Shown here: positions 10,790 to 20,438 of the stretch, in pieces
How positions within the stretch are numbered: the stretch's first letter is position 1
Layout of the letters: each line of letters begins with the position of its first letter
Assembly (NCBI GenBank): GCA_903917565.1
Contig: CAIXBB010000010.1
Location: forward strand, 1 to 50,589
Source of the DNA: an uncultured cyanobacterium
GTDB taxonomy: Bacteria > Cyanobacteriota > Cyanobacteriia > PCC-6307 > Cyanobiaceae
DNA: 50,589 nt
Reading direction: 5' to 3'
Translations under genes and position numbers: made by a program
The notes under the pieces: model-generated
Told to the model about the DNA's origin: nothing
Database searches by the model: none
The model's input: only the letters and a program-made list of their open reading frames with translations

Positions 10790-11032
10790 ATGTCCCAGGA
10801 AGCGATCTTCGAGAAAGTCCGGTCGATCGTTGCCGAACAACTCAGCGTGGAGGCTGACGAGGTCAAGCCGGAATCCAACTTCCAGAACGATCTGGGAGCC
10901 GATTCCCTCGACACCGTCGAGCTGGTGATGGCCCTGGAGGAAGCCTTCGACATCGAGATCCCCGATGAATCGGCCGAAGGGATCCTCACGGTGGGCGATG
11001 CCGTCAAATACATCCAAGAGAAGCAGGCCTGA
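10790..11032 (+). CDS. acpP: Acyl carrier protein
   Basis: Carries growing acyl chains in fatty-acid synthesis. 80 residues, acidic and helical. The phosphopantetheine attachment site is Ser39 in [16 protein letters not shown]. The gene is followed after 7 bases by fabF, the classic acpP-fabF pair, so the two are surely co-transcribed. Confidence 0.98.
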   Translation: MSQEAIFEKVRSIVAEQLSVEADEVKPESNFQNDLGADSLDTVELVMALEEAFDIEIPDESAEGILTVGDAVKYIQEKQA

Positions 11033-11039
11033 GGCGTCC

Positions 11040-12287
11040 ATGGTGGAGGGTCTCCGCCGCGTCGTCGTCACCGGCCTTGGGGCGGTCACACCGATCGGCA
11101 ACAACGTCCCGGATTATTGGGAGGGGCTGATCAACGGCCGCAATGGGGTGGCGCCCATCACCCTCTTCGATGCCTCCCGCCATGCCTGCCGCTTCGCCGC
11201 CGAAGTCAAGGACTTCGACCCGGTCGGCTGGCTGGAGCCGAAGGAAGCGAAACGATGGGATCGCTTCTGCAAGTTCGGCGTGGTCGCGGCCAAGCAGGCG
11301 GTGGCCGATGCCTGCCTGACCATCGACGACAGCAATTCCCAGCGGGTCGGGGTGGCCATCGGCTCCGGCGTTGGCGGGCTGCTGATGATGGAAACCCAGG
11401 CCCATGTGCTGGCCGACCGCGGTCCCGACCGGGTCAGTCCGTTCTGCGTGCCGATGATGATCCCCAACATGGCCACCGGGCTGGCGGCCATCGCCATCGG
11501 CGCCAGGGGGCCCAGCAGCGCCGTGGCCACCGCCTGCGCCGCCGGCTCCAATGCCATCGGCGACGCCTTCCGGCTGATCCAGCTGGGCCTGGCGGATGCC
11601 ATGGTCTGCGGTGGTGCGGAGTCGGCGATCACTCCTCTGGGGGTGGCCGGCTTCGCCAGCGCCCGGGCGCTTTCGTTCCGCAACGATGACCCCGCCACGG
11701 CCAGCCGTCCCTTCGACGCCGAGCGCAACGGTTTCGTGATCGGCGAGGGGGCAGGGGTACTGGTGCTGGAGAGCCTGGAGCACGCCACGGCCAGGGGCGC
11801 CCGGGTGCTCGGAGAGATCGTCGGCTACGGCATGACCTGTGACGCCTACCACTACACCCTTCCCTCCCCCGGCGGTGTGGGGGCGGCGGAGGCCATCCGG
11901 CTGGCCCTGGCCGATGCCCGGCTGGAGCCGGAGGAGGTGGATTACGTCAATGCCCACGGCACCAGCACCCAGGCCAACGACAGCAACGAGACCGCCGCCA
12001 TCAAGTCGGCCCTCGGAGCCCACGCCATGACCATCCCGGTCAGTTCCACCAAGTCGATGACCGGCCACCTGCTGGGCGGCAGCGGCGGCATCGAGGCGAT
12101 CGCCGCCGTGCTGGCGGTGGCCCACAACCTCGTACCGCCTACGATCAACTACAGCACGCCCGATCCCGCCTGCGATCTGGATGTGGTGCCCAACCAGGCC
12201 AGGGAACACAACGTCAACGTCGTGCTTTCCAACTCCTTCGGATTCGGCGGCCACAACGTCTGCCTCGCCTTCCGCCGGATGACCTGA
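11040..12287 (+). CDS. fabF: 3-oxoacyl-[acyl-carrier-protein] synthase II
   Basis: Condensing enzyme that extends acyl-ACP with malonyl-ACP. 415 residues from the ATG at 11040 ([20 protein letters not shown]). The catalytic triad is visible: Cys in [13 protein letters not shown], His in [13 protein letters not shown], and His in [12 protein letters not shown]. The glycine-rich C-terminal SFGFGGHN is present. It lies 7 bases after acpP and is followed about 60 bases later by tkt on the same strand. Confidence 0.98.
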   Translation: MVEGLRRVVVTGLGAVTPIGNNVPDYWEGLINGRNGVAPITLFDASRHACRFAAEVKDFDPVGWLEPKEAKRWDRFCKFGVVAAKQAVADACLTIDDSNSQRVGVAIGSGVGGLLMMETQAHVLADRGPDRVSPFCVPMMIPNMATGLAAIAIGARGPSSAVATACAAGSNAIGDAFRLIQLGLADAMVCGGAESAITPLGVAGFASARALSFRNDDPATASRPFDAERNGFVIGEGAGVLVLESLEHATARGARVLGEIVGYGMTCDAYHYTLPSPGGVGAAEAIRLALADARLEPEEVDYVNAHGTSTQANDSNETAAIKSALGAHAMTIPVSSTKSMTGHLLGGSGGIEAIAAVLAVAHNLVPPTINYSTPDPACDLDVVPNQAREHNVNVVLSNSFGFGGHNVCLAFRRMT

Positions 12288-12345
12288 ACATCCGGCGCCC
12301 CATCCCAGGAACACCTCCCTTCTCCCTGCACTCCCCCGTCAAGTC

Positions 12346-14364
<2,019 letters not shown>

Positions 14365-14400
14365 GCGAGCGCCGGGCCCGGCATGGGCCCCTCAGCGGGC

Positions 14401-15360
14401 TCAGCCGTTGCGGGATGGCACGTTGTGACGGCTGCGCTCCACTACCAGGGGCAGCCGCAGGGTGCGCTGGTTGATGAAGCCGATGTATTCGCCCAGGATG
14501 CCGAGGGCGAACATCATGGCTCCGGCGAAGAACAACGCCGAGATCGAGAGCATGGCCAGGCCGAACTGGAAGCTCTCCCAGAAGAGCAGCTTGCTGAGCA
14601 TCACCACGAACGACAGCAGGATCGAGAGGGCCCCGAGCGACAGGCCGGCGGTGGTGATCAGACGCATGGGCTTGCGGGAGGAGGTGACGATGCCGAGCAC
14701 GCCGAAATCCACCAGGAACGAGAGCGAGGCGGAACTGCTGCCTCCTTTGCGATCGGCACTCACGTAGGGAATCGTGGACCACTTGAAGCCGATGGCGCAC
14801 ACCAACCCCTTGATGAAGGGATAGGAATCGATCGACTCCCGCAGCGCCAGAATCACCGAGCGATCATAGATACCGAAGCCGGTGGTATCCCGCACCATCG
14901 GATAGTCGGAGAGCCATGACAACGTGGCATAGTAGATCTTCTTGCAGAGAAACAGGATCGGGCTCTCGTGGCTCGAACGCCGCACGGCAAAGATCACTTG
15001 ATTCTCGCCCTGCTTCCAGGCCGTGATCAGATCCGCCACCAACTCGGGCGGATCCTGCAGATCCGCCATCAGAAAGACATTCGCATCGGCATCTGGGACC
15101 AGAAGGGCATTGGCAGAGGAGCGCACAAACCCGAAGTTCGAGACATTGCGAATCAGGCCAACCCGCGAATCCCTTGCTGTCAAAGCCTCGATCAGAGCAA
15201 CCGTAAGGTCGGTGGAGCAATTATCGGCGAACACGATCGAGAAGGCATCGTCAGGGAACTGCTCGAGAACCTTGGCAAGCCTCACATAGAGGGCTTCGAT
15301 GTTGGAAGACTCGTTGTAACATGGTATGCAAATTGCGATATGATGGGTCGATGTCGCCAT
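14401..15360 (-). CDS. Family 2 glycosyltransferase with two C-terminal membrane segments (GtrB-like)
   Basis: 319 residues. The N-terminal GT-A domain begins [18 protein letters not shown] and contains VFADNCSTD and the metal/sugar-nucleotide site around [11 protein letters not shown]. Two membrane segments lie near residues 235-260 and 270-300, before a basic tail. This architecture (dolichol/undecaprenyl-phosphate sugar transferase) is that of GtrB/YfdH and related enzymes that load a hexose onto undecaprenyl phosphate on the inner face of the membrane. It is divergent from a small four-helix membrane protein and near a polytopic membrane protein, the other two parts expected of a Gtr system. 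The sugar cannot be told from sequence. Confidence 0.88.
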   Translation of the reverse strand: MATSTHHIAICIPCYNESSNIEALYVRLAKVLEQFPDDAFSIVFADNCSTDLTVALIEALTARDSRVGLIRNVSNFGFVRSSANALLVPDADANVFLMADLQDPPELVADLITAWKQGENQVIFAVRRSSHESPILFLCKKIYYATLSWLSDYPMVRDTTGFGIYDRSVILALRESIDSYPFIKGLVCAIGFKWSTIPYVSADRKGGSSSASLSFLVDFGVLGIVTSSRKPMRLITTAGLSLGALSILLSFVVMLSKLLFWESFQFGLAMLSISALFFAGAMMFALGILGEYIGFINQRTLRLPLVVERSRHNVPSRNG

Positions 15361-15366
15361 AAGACA

Positions 15367-15708
15367 ATGTTGACAAAAAGCCTGCTACAGGCAGTGTATC
15401 TTTTGGCGGCCGTTCTAGCGGCATGCCTGGGCCAATTCATCTTGCGGATCCGGCCTCCTGCTGAGGGCATCCGCACCACAATGCTTTTTCTGGTGGCCTC
15501 GCTGCTTTGCTATGGCGCCTCCTTTGGAATCACGGCCCTAGTGCTACCTGCCGCCGACCGCAAACTGGCGGTGTTGATGCTCAGTCTGCAGTATCCACTC
15601 CTGTATGTTCTCTTCGCCATCAAGGATTCAGCCGCTCTGCCACCGGCCAGCCTGGTGGCGATCAGCCTCGGCTATGCGATCGTTGCCGTGGGCATGTTCG
15701 GGCGCTAA
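15367..15708 (+). CDS. Small four-helix membrane protein, EamA/GtrA-like flippase candidate
   Basis: 113 residues with four hydrophobic segments (around LLQAVYLLAAVLAACLGQFI, TTMLFLVASLLCYGASFGI, LAVLMLSLQYPLLYVLFAI and VAISLGYAIVAVGMF), almost nothing else. Size and layout match the small membrane proteins (GtrA, ArnE/ArnF, SMR-like) that flip lipid-linked sugars. Family membership is not proven. The start at 15367 leaves six bases to the divergent GT2 start; an ATG at 15340 would overlap the GT2 gene. Its TAA stop interlocks with the TAG stop of the convergent gene (15705-15708). Confidence 0.7.
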   Translation: MLTKSLLQAVYLLAAVLAACLGQFILRIRPPAEGIRTTMLFLVASLLCYGASFGITALVLPAADRKLAVLMLSLQYPLLYVLFAIKDSAALPPASLVAISLGYAIVAVGMFGR

Positions 15709-17129
15709 CTGGGGCCGGCGCAGAGCCGGTTGAACTGTCTCTGGTCGAGGATGAAACTCCACAGGCGACCGCCATAAATCTGGATCAGGTTCGGATGGGC
15801 CATCTTGCATTGCTCCCGAAGCTGCTCCGCATACACCAGAGTCTTGATCTCTCCGGTGGGGCTCTCCTCGGTGATCGCTCTGGCGACAACGTTGTTGTGA
15901 TAGAAAACGAGGGTCAGCACCAGCCAGATCGCCAGAGCACGGCAGGTGGCCGTGTTTCGCGTTCGCTGGTCACGGGCCAGAAGGACGAACGCCACCAGCA
16001 GCACAGACAGGAACAGCACGGTGTTCCAGTAGAAGAAGCGCCCGCCGGCATCTTCAACCACCATCGCGTCCAGGTCCACCCCGCGTCGGGTGGCCACCAG
16101 CAGACTGGAGATGGAGAGCACCAGGGTGGAGAAGATGGCCAGGTAGAGCAGGGCCGGTTGACCCATGTTCCGCGTCACCACCCGCACCGCCAGAACCACG
16201 AGGAACAGAACCACCAGAACGGCCAGCAGCTGCAGGGGATCAGGCAGTTCCCGCAGGTACCACCAGGGCTTGTAGCCCCCCAGCAGCGGGCTGATCAGGT
16301 GAACCGTGAACCAGTCGAGCAGCAGGGCGGGCCGCCTCAGCAGCTTGGCGAGCGCCTGGGCCGTCGAGAGGGGGTAGTCGGTCTGGAGCTGGGAAAAATA
16401 GATCTGCAGGGACGAGAGCAGCACCGGCAGGCTCAGCCACAGGGGCCTGATCGGCAGACGGCGACGACGCAGGCCATTGAAGATCAACAGCGGAATCGTG
16501 TAGATGGCCATGAAGGGGCCGGTGAAGGCCGCCACGAGCCCGTACAGCAGCAGCACACCCTTGAGGAGCGGAACCCTGAGGGCTTCCGCTCGCCCGCTCC
16601 CCTGCCGGGCCACCACGCCATAGGCGATCAGGATGAAACCGAGCGGAAAGAAGATGTAGGCATTGGGCAGGTTGAGGTAGGTTTCCGACCCATAGGGGTA
16701 GTAGACGTAGGGGATGTAGGCCACCCGAATCAGCCGGCTGAACACTCCCGCCCTGATCAGGGCCTCGACGCTGACCAGGGGCAGCAGGTAGGAGATCCAG
16801 GCCACCAGCAGAAAGAAGCGCGGGTAGTCGTACGGCGAGAGCAGGTTCACCGCCGTTAGCGCCGTGATCCGCTGCAGCAGATGGCTGTATCCCGCATAAA
16901 GCTGCAGCAGCGATCCGGTGCCCTGGTCGATGGCCTGCTGCAGGAAGATCGAACCATCCTCCGCATACAGACCAGGTTGCAGTGAAATGGAAGGCCGCCG
17001 CAGGTGGTAGCCAAGGGCGCAGAGGCCGATCAGGGCGGCGGAAACCAGGAAGCCGTGAAGCCGGGGAGGTAGCCGCTGCCCCGCTGACTGCCGGATGCGC
17101 TGGAGGACGTTGGTCGTGGTTCCGTGCAA
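15705..17129 (-). CDS. Polytopic membrane protein, probable lipid-linked-sugar glycosyltransferase (GT-C-like)
   Basis: 474 residues with about 10-11 membrane segments. After the first segment a loop carries AEDGSIFLQQAI; an acidic pair in the first external loop is usual in GT-C enzymes, which move sugars from polyprenyl phosphates outside the membrane. Later come loops with YPYGSETYLNLPNAY and a basic C-terminal region. No family is recognised with certainty. The location next to a GtrB-like and a GtrA-like gene suggests the third, acceptor-specific part of a Gtr-type module. Nine bases separate its start from the stop of the upstream rfbE-type gene, so it is probably transcribed with it. 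Confidence 0.65.
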   Translation of the reverse strand: MHGTTTNVLQRIRQSAGQRLPPRLHGFLVSAALIGLCALGYHLRRPSISLQPGLYAEDGSIFLQQAIDQGTGSLLQLYAGYSHLLQRITALTAVNLLSPYDYPRFFLLVAWISYLLPLVSVEALIRAGVFSRLIRVAYIPYVYYPYGSETYLNLPNAYIFFPLGFILIAYGVVARQGSGRAEALRVPLLKGVLLLYGLVAAFTGPFMAIYTIPLLIFNGLRRRRLPIRPLWLSLPVLLSSLQIYFSQLQTDYPLSTAQALAKLLRRPALLLDWFTVHLISPLLGGYKPWWYLRELPDPLQLLAVLVVLFLVVLAVRVVTRNMGQPALLYLAIFSTLVLSISSLLVATRRGVDLDAMVVEDAGGRFFYWNTVLFLSVLLVAFVLLARDQRTRNTATCRALAIWLVLTLVFYHNNVVARAITEESPTGEIKTLVYAEQLREQCKMAHPNLIQIYGGRLWSFILDQRQFNRLCAGPS

Positions 17130-17138
17130 CGGCTTCGC

Positions 17139-18197
17139 TCAGCCCGCCATCAGCTGCGTTTCGGTCCACGCGAGCATGCGGCTGACGCCGTCGCGGCAGG
17201 ACACCGCGGGGGTCCAGCCGAGCAGCCGTTCGGCCTTGCCGATGGCGGCGATGAAGCAGTCCTGATCGCTCGCCCTCCGGGGGGTCGGCGTGTAGACCAG
17301 CGGCGGGATGGCGAGCAGCTCCGAGAGCAGGGCGAACAACTCCAGCAGGCTGAGGGAATTGGCCGCGCCGCCGCCGATGTTGAAGATCTCCCCACCCATC
17401 TGCTGGCGATGCTCGTAGGCCGCCCGGTAGAGGCGGATCAGGTCGTCGGCGTGGAGCACGTCGCGCACCTGCTTGCCGGTGCCGGCAATTGTGAAGGGTT
17501 CGGGGGCATGACCGACCTGATGGGCTCGCTTCTGCTCGATCGCCTTCTGGCAGAACCAGCCCACCCAGCCCTGGTCGAAGTAGGCGAACTGGCGGCCGCC
17601 GAAGATGGACGAGTGGCGGAACACCACCGTCTTCAACCCGTACACCCGGGCCCAGTCGCGCACGTACTGATCAGCCGCCCCTTTGGAGCATCCGTAAGGG
17701 GTGGAGAAATCGAGCCCCAGCGATTCATCCAGCCCCTCGGGATGGTCGCTCAGGCGGTAGCGCGTGGCCGTCTCCTCGTAGCGCAGACCCTCCAGATCGC
17801 CGTAGACCTTGTTGGTGCTGCTGTAGGCGATCAGGGCCTCCGGGGACAGGGCCCGGGCCGCCTCGAGCACAGCGAAGGTGCCGAGCACGTTGGTCTGCAG
17901 GTCGCGGGCCGGATCCTGCAGGGAGGTGGTCATGGCCACCTGGCCGCCCACATGGCAGATGTAGTCGAACGGCGCATGGCGGCGAAACACGGCCAGCACG
18001 GCCGCCGCGTCGGCCAGATCGGCCTGGATGAAGTGGAAGCGGCCGGGCGCGACCTGCTGCTCCAGCCAGGACAGATTCGCCGCCGAACCGCGCCGGAACA
18101 GGGCATCGACCACCACCACCTCGGCCCCTTCCTGCAGGTAGGAGGCGCCCAGATTGGAGCCGAGAAAACCGCAGCCGCCGGTGATCAGGACCTTCAT
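17139..18197 (-). CDS. rfbE: CDP-paratose 2-epimerase (CDP-tyvelose synthesis), RfbE type
   Basis: NAD-dependent SDR that epimerises C2 of CDP-paratose to give CDP-tyvelose, a 3,6-dideoxyhexose. 352 residues. Rossmann motif GGCGFLGSN near the start; CHVGGQVAMTTS; the Ser/Thr site YSSTNKVYGDLEG; catalytic YGCSKGAADQY; and FRHSSIFGGRQFA followed by DQGWVGWFCQKA and GKQVRDVLHADDL. These blocks follow the enterobacterial RfbE/Tyv pattern almost residue for residue. The gene itself looks intact. Its upstream partners in the pathway appear broken (see 19069-19607), so either the precursor is made elsewhere or the enzyme is now orphaned. Confidence 0.9.
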   Translation of the reverse strand: MKVLITGGCGFLGSNLGASYLQEGAEVVVVDALFRRGSAANLSWLEQQVAPGRFHFIQADLADAAAVLAVFRRHAPFDYICHVGGQVAMTTSLQDPARDLQTNVLGTFAVLEAARALSPEALIAYSSTNKVYGDLEGLRYEETATRYRLSDHPEGLDESLGLDFSTPYGCSKGAADQYVRDWARVYGLKTVVFRHSSIFGGRQFAYFDQGWVGWFCQKAIEQKRAHQVGHAPEPFTIAGTGKQVRDVLHADDLIRLYRAAYEHRQQMGGEIFNIGGGAANSLSLLELFALLSELLAIPPLVYTPTPRRASDQDCFIAAIGKAERLLGWTPAVSCRDGVSRMLAWTETQLMAG

Positions 18198-18202
18198 CGG
18201 AT

Positions 18203-19072
18203 TCAGGAGCGGGGAGAGGCCGGAATCCGCAGCCTGCGCAGATCGGGCACGTAGCGTTCGATCTGGTCTGGGCGGTCCGGAAGGCTGGCGGGCAGCAATC
18301 TACCGGTCGCCCGCAGGCGCTCCCATTCCGCTTCGGCGAAGGCCAGCAGGCTGGTGGCGACCCCCGAACCGACGTTGGTCACCAGGGGGACACCGGCGCC
18401 GATGTCGTCCCGGCGACAGGCCTGCAGCAGATGGGCCGCCACGGCCGCGACGGGGATGAAATCGCTGATCTGCCGGCCCGATGTCATGGGGAAATCCTCC
18501 CCGGCCAGGGCGGCCCGCCGCAGGGACGGCCAGAAGTTGCCCGCGAACTGGCCTTCGCCATAGGCCGTGAAGATGCGGCCGTAGAAGAGCTCCAGCCCCT
18601 GCTCGATGGCGAAGGCCCGCAGCAGCTGGAAGCCCGCCGCCTTGCTGGCCCCATAGGCATTCAAGGGCTCCAGGGGTGCGTCGGGGGGAATGGCGGCATA
18701 GCGCCGGGCGGCGTTGCCGTATTCGTGGCTGCTGCCGGCGACGACGCAGCGGCGCACCCCAGCTGCCTCGGCCAGCTCCAGAAGCCGCAGGCTGCCGTCC
18801 ACGTTGGCTTCCACCAGCTCCGCCCAGCTCACCCGCTTCGGGCTCACCCCGGCGGCGGCCAGATGCAGCACCGCCTCCACCCCCACCAGCTGGGACGGCC
18901 CGATCGAAGCCAGGCTGCCCTCGCACCATTCGGGCTGGCAAGGCAGGGGAATCACCGCAGCGGACTGAGAGGTGCGCCGCAGGGCCACCACCTGGTGCCC
19001 CGCCGCCAGAGCCGCCGCCAGCACGTGGGAGCCGATGAAGCCGGTGCCGCCGGTGAGGAACAACCGCATCAT
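18203..19072 (-). CDS. NAD-dependent epimerase/dehydratase, possible CDP-abequose/paratose synthase type
   Basis: 289 residues. Extended SDR with GGTGFIGSH at the N-terminus, AGSSHEYGN in the serine position, the catalytic YGASKAAGF, and RIFTAYGEG. A later SGRQISDFIPV block resembles the SG-QQRDF block of the RfbJ/RfbS reductases. The position, between the rfbF/rfbH remnant and rfbE, is where a paratose or abequose synthase would sit, so that function is inferred from context. Its ATG overlaps the stop of the upstream remnant in an ATGA, and it ends a few bases before rfbE. Confidence 0.75.
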   Translation of the reverse strand: MMRLFLTGGTGFIGSHVLAAALAAGHQVVALRRTSQSAAVIPLPCQPEWCEGSLASIGPSQLVGVEAVLHLAAAGVSPKRVSWAELVEANVDGSLRLLELAEAAGVRRCVVAGSSHEYGNAARRYAAIPPDAPLEPLNAYGASKAAGFQLLRAFAIEQGLELFYGRIFTAYGEGQFAGNFWPSLRRAALAGEDFPMTSGRQISDFIPVAAVAAHLLQACRRDDIGAGVPLVTNVGSGVATSLLAFAEAEWERLRATGRLLPASLPDRPDQIERYVPDLRRLRIPASPRS

Positions 19073-19607
19073 GCCTGGGAGAAGTTCCAGATCACCTGGA
19101 TCCCCTTGGCCAGCATCGGCGCCATCAGGCCCGGATAGGTGCCGAGCAACAGGGTGTCCATGGGCTGACAGAAGCCGCGGTGCTTGAAGGAGTTCAGCTG
19201 GCCGCTGGTGGCCAGGGCCTTGAGGGGCGCCTGTTCCAAGATGCCGTCGTCGCCCTCGGGCTTCTCCTGGAAATCGGCCACCGCATCGCCCTCCAGGTGC
19301 AGGGCGCCGGAGCGGCCGGGGGGCTGCAAGGCGGTGAGGGTGGCATCGCCGGTGTCGACCAGGGTGATCTTCCAGGGTTCGGCCTTCTGGCGGTGCACTT
19401 CCATGTGGTTGAGGTCCATATGGAAGGTCACATCACTGGTGTGCAGGAAATAGTTGGCGAAGTACTCCTTGATCACATAACCCATGTAGCCGCAGCAGAT
19501 GATGAAGTCGTTGATGCCGTGGTGGCTGTAGATCTTGAGGATGTGCCACAGGTGGGTTTCCTCCGCCAGTCGGGGCCCAGTCCACCGGCCAGGATGACGG
19601 CGTTCAT
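19069..19607 (-). pseudogene. rfbF: Broken glucose-1-phosphate cytidylyltransferase fused to a probable RfbH tail
   Basis: The ancestral protein (about 257 residues) makes CDP-glucose. The 5' end is intact for 11 codons (MNAVILAGGLG from 19607). The frame is then lost by one missing base in a C run near 19573-19576. In the shifted frame PRLAEET jumps directly to WHILKIYS, missing the KPKPMVEIGG active-site block. HGINDFIICCGY and YVIKEYFANYF are well kept. Two further in-frame gaps occur near 19335 (after DTGDATLT) and 19246 (after EKPEGDD). QPMDT at about 19153 ends the recognisable rfbF part. The final 27 residues (LGTYPGLMAPML...IQVIWNF) resemble the C-terminus of RfbH-type dehydratases instead. 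The product cannot be a functional cytidylyltransferase. Confidence 0.85.
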
Positions 19608-19925
19608 CAGGCAGCAACGGGCCAGGCAGGCGGCGGCAACCTAGCAAAGGCGCTCTGCGGCTCCAGTCCCAGACAGGCCAGGGGCTCTGGTGGCTCACGA
19701 CGACGAAGGCAGACCAACGAAACACGACAGTTTCCTAAGGCTCCAGGCAACGCCGGAAGGCGCTGGCCAGCATGCAACCCCTTTCCACCACGGGTCTGTG
19801 GCCGCCCGAAGCAAGAAGCTGACGCTGGCTGAGGTGAGCGCGTTGATCCAGGTGCTCCTGGGCAAGCCGGAACTTGCGGAGGCCGATCTGCTGGCCTTCG
19901 CGCAGACGGTGAACGGGGGAGCGGC
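19608..19925. other. Decayed region between rfbF remnant and SDR fragment
   Basis: About 320 bases. Frames are open on both strands, but none has recognisable content. A plus-strand frame ending at 19932 (KLTLAEVSALIQVLLG...) is helical and might be the end of a lost gene. The minus-strand frame is the unrelated continuation of the truncated SDR. I see no clear gene. Confidence 0.45.
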
Positions 19926-20240
19926 TGTGTAGTCAAGGAAGCCGGCGCTCATATCAACTCCCGCGCAGTTCGCCGCGCAGTCGACCCGGCCGTAGCGATC
20001 CAGCGCCGTCCGCACCGCGCCGGTGACCTGGGCCTCGACGCCCAGGTCCACCGGCAGGAACAGGAAGTCGCCGCCTTCCGCCTCGACTAGGCGCTGCGTC
20101 TCAACCCCTCGGGCGGAGTTCCGACCGCAGCCGATAACCGTGGCGCCCTCCCGTGCGAAGGCGAGTGCCACTCCCCGTCCGATGCCGGAGGTCGCACCGG
20201 TGACGAAGGCGATCTTCTCTTCAAAGTGGCGGGAAGTCAT
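19926..20240 (-). pseudogene. Truncated short-chain dehydrogenase (N-terminal half only)
   Basis: From an ATG at 20240 the translation reads as a classic SDR: KIAFVTGATSGIGRGVALAFA (NAD(P)-binding TGxxxGIG), then GATVIGCGRNS, FLPVDLG, RVDCAANCAG and DMSAGFLDYT. After about residue 105 the similarity stops, and the frame runs on to 19695 with low-complexity, shadow-like residues. The catalytic YxxxK region and substrate domain are absent, so the gene is broken. It lies between the rfbF remnant and the attC-like site. Confidence 0.75.
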
Positions 20241-20376
20241 CGGTCAATTCCTGCTTGAGGGTGTTCTCTACGGGAGCCAGTAAGGCAATCCTTGTTCAGA
20301 CCGTCCGCGACGGTGCGTCCCCAGCCTTTCGCGGTTCGATCTGCCCCAGCATCATCGGCCAAGGGAGATCTCGTTG

Positions 20377-20438
20377 GCCCAACGCTAACCATCACCGGCG
20401 CGCGTCTTTGGCGCGTCCGGTGGATGGTTTTGTTGGGC
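20377..20438 (-). other. attC-like integron recombination site
   Basis: A 62-base imperfect palindrome with the attC layout. The end boxes are GCCCAAC (RYYYAAC) and GTTGGGC (GTTRRRY). Unpaired spacers come next (GCTA against TTT), then inner boxes ACCATC/GATGGT, then a stem to a 7-base loop. The 3' arm of the plus strand has an extra G inside the inner box and an extra T further in. These unpaired bases are the mark of the attC bottom strand, so the top strand is minus. That puts the site at the 3' end of the gene at 20475-21968, exactly where a cassette's attC belongs. Seen directly in the sequence; function is inferred. Confidence 0.7.

Noticed and set aside
14365-14400. Hairpin between convergent tkt and the GT2 gene as a terminator
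   Set aside because: Only short GGGCCC arms and no T run; too weak to call.
19690-19932. Plus-strand 80-codon frame ending KLTLAEVSALIQVLLG...GGAAV as a real gene
   Set aside because: The end part is helical and gene-like, but the first half is low quality and no family is recognised; it lies in decayed DNA opposite the SDR frame.
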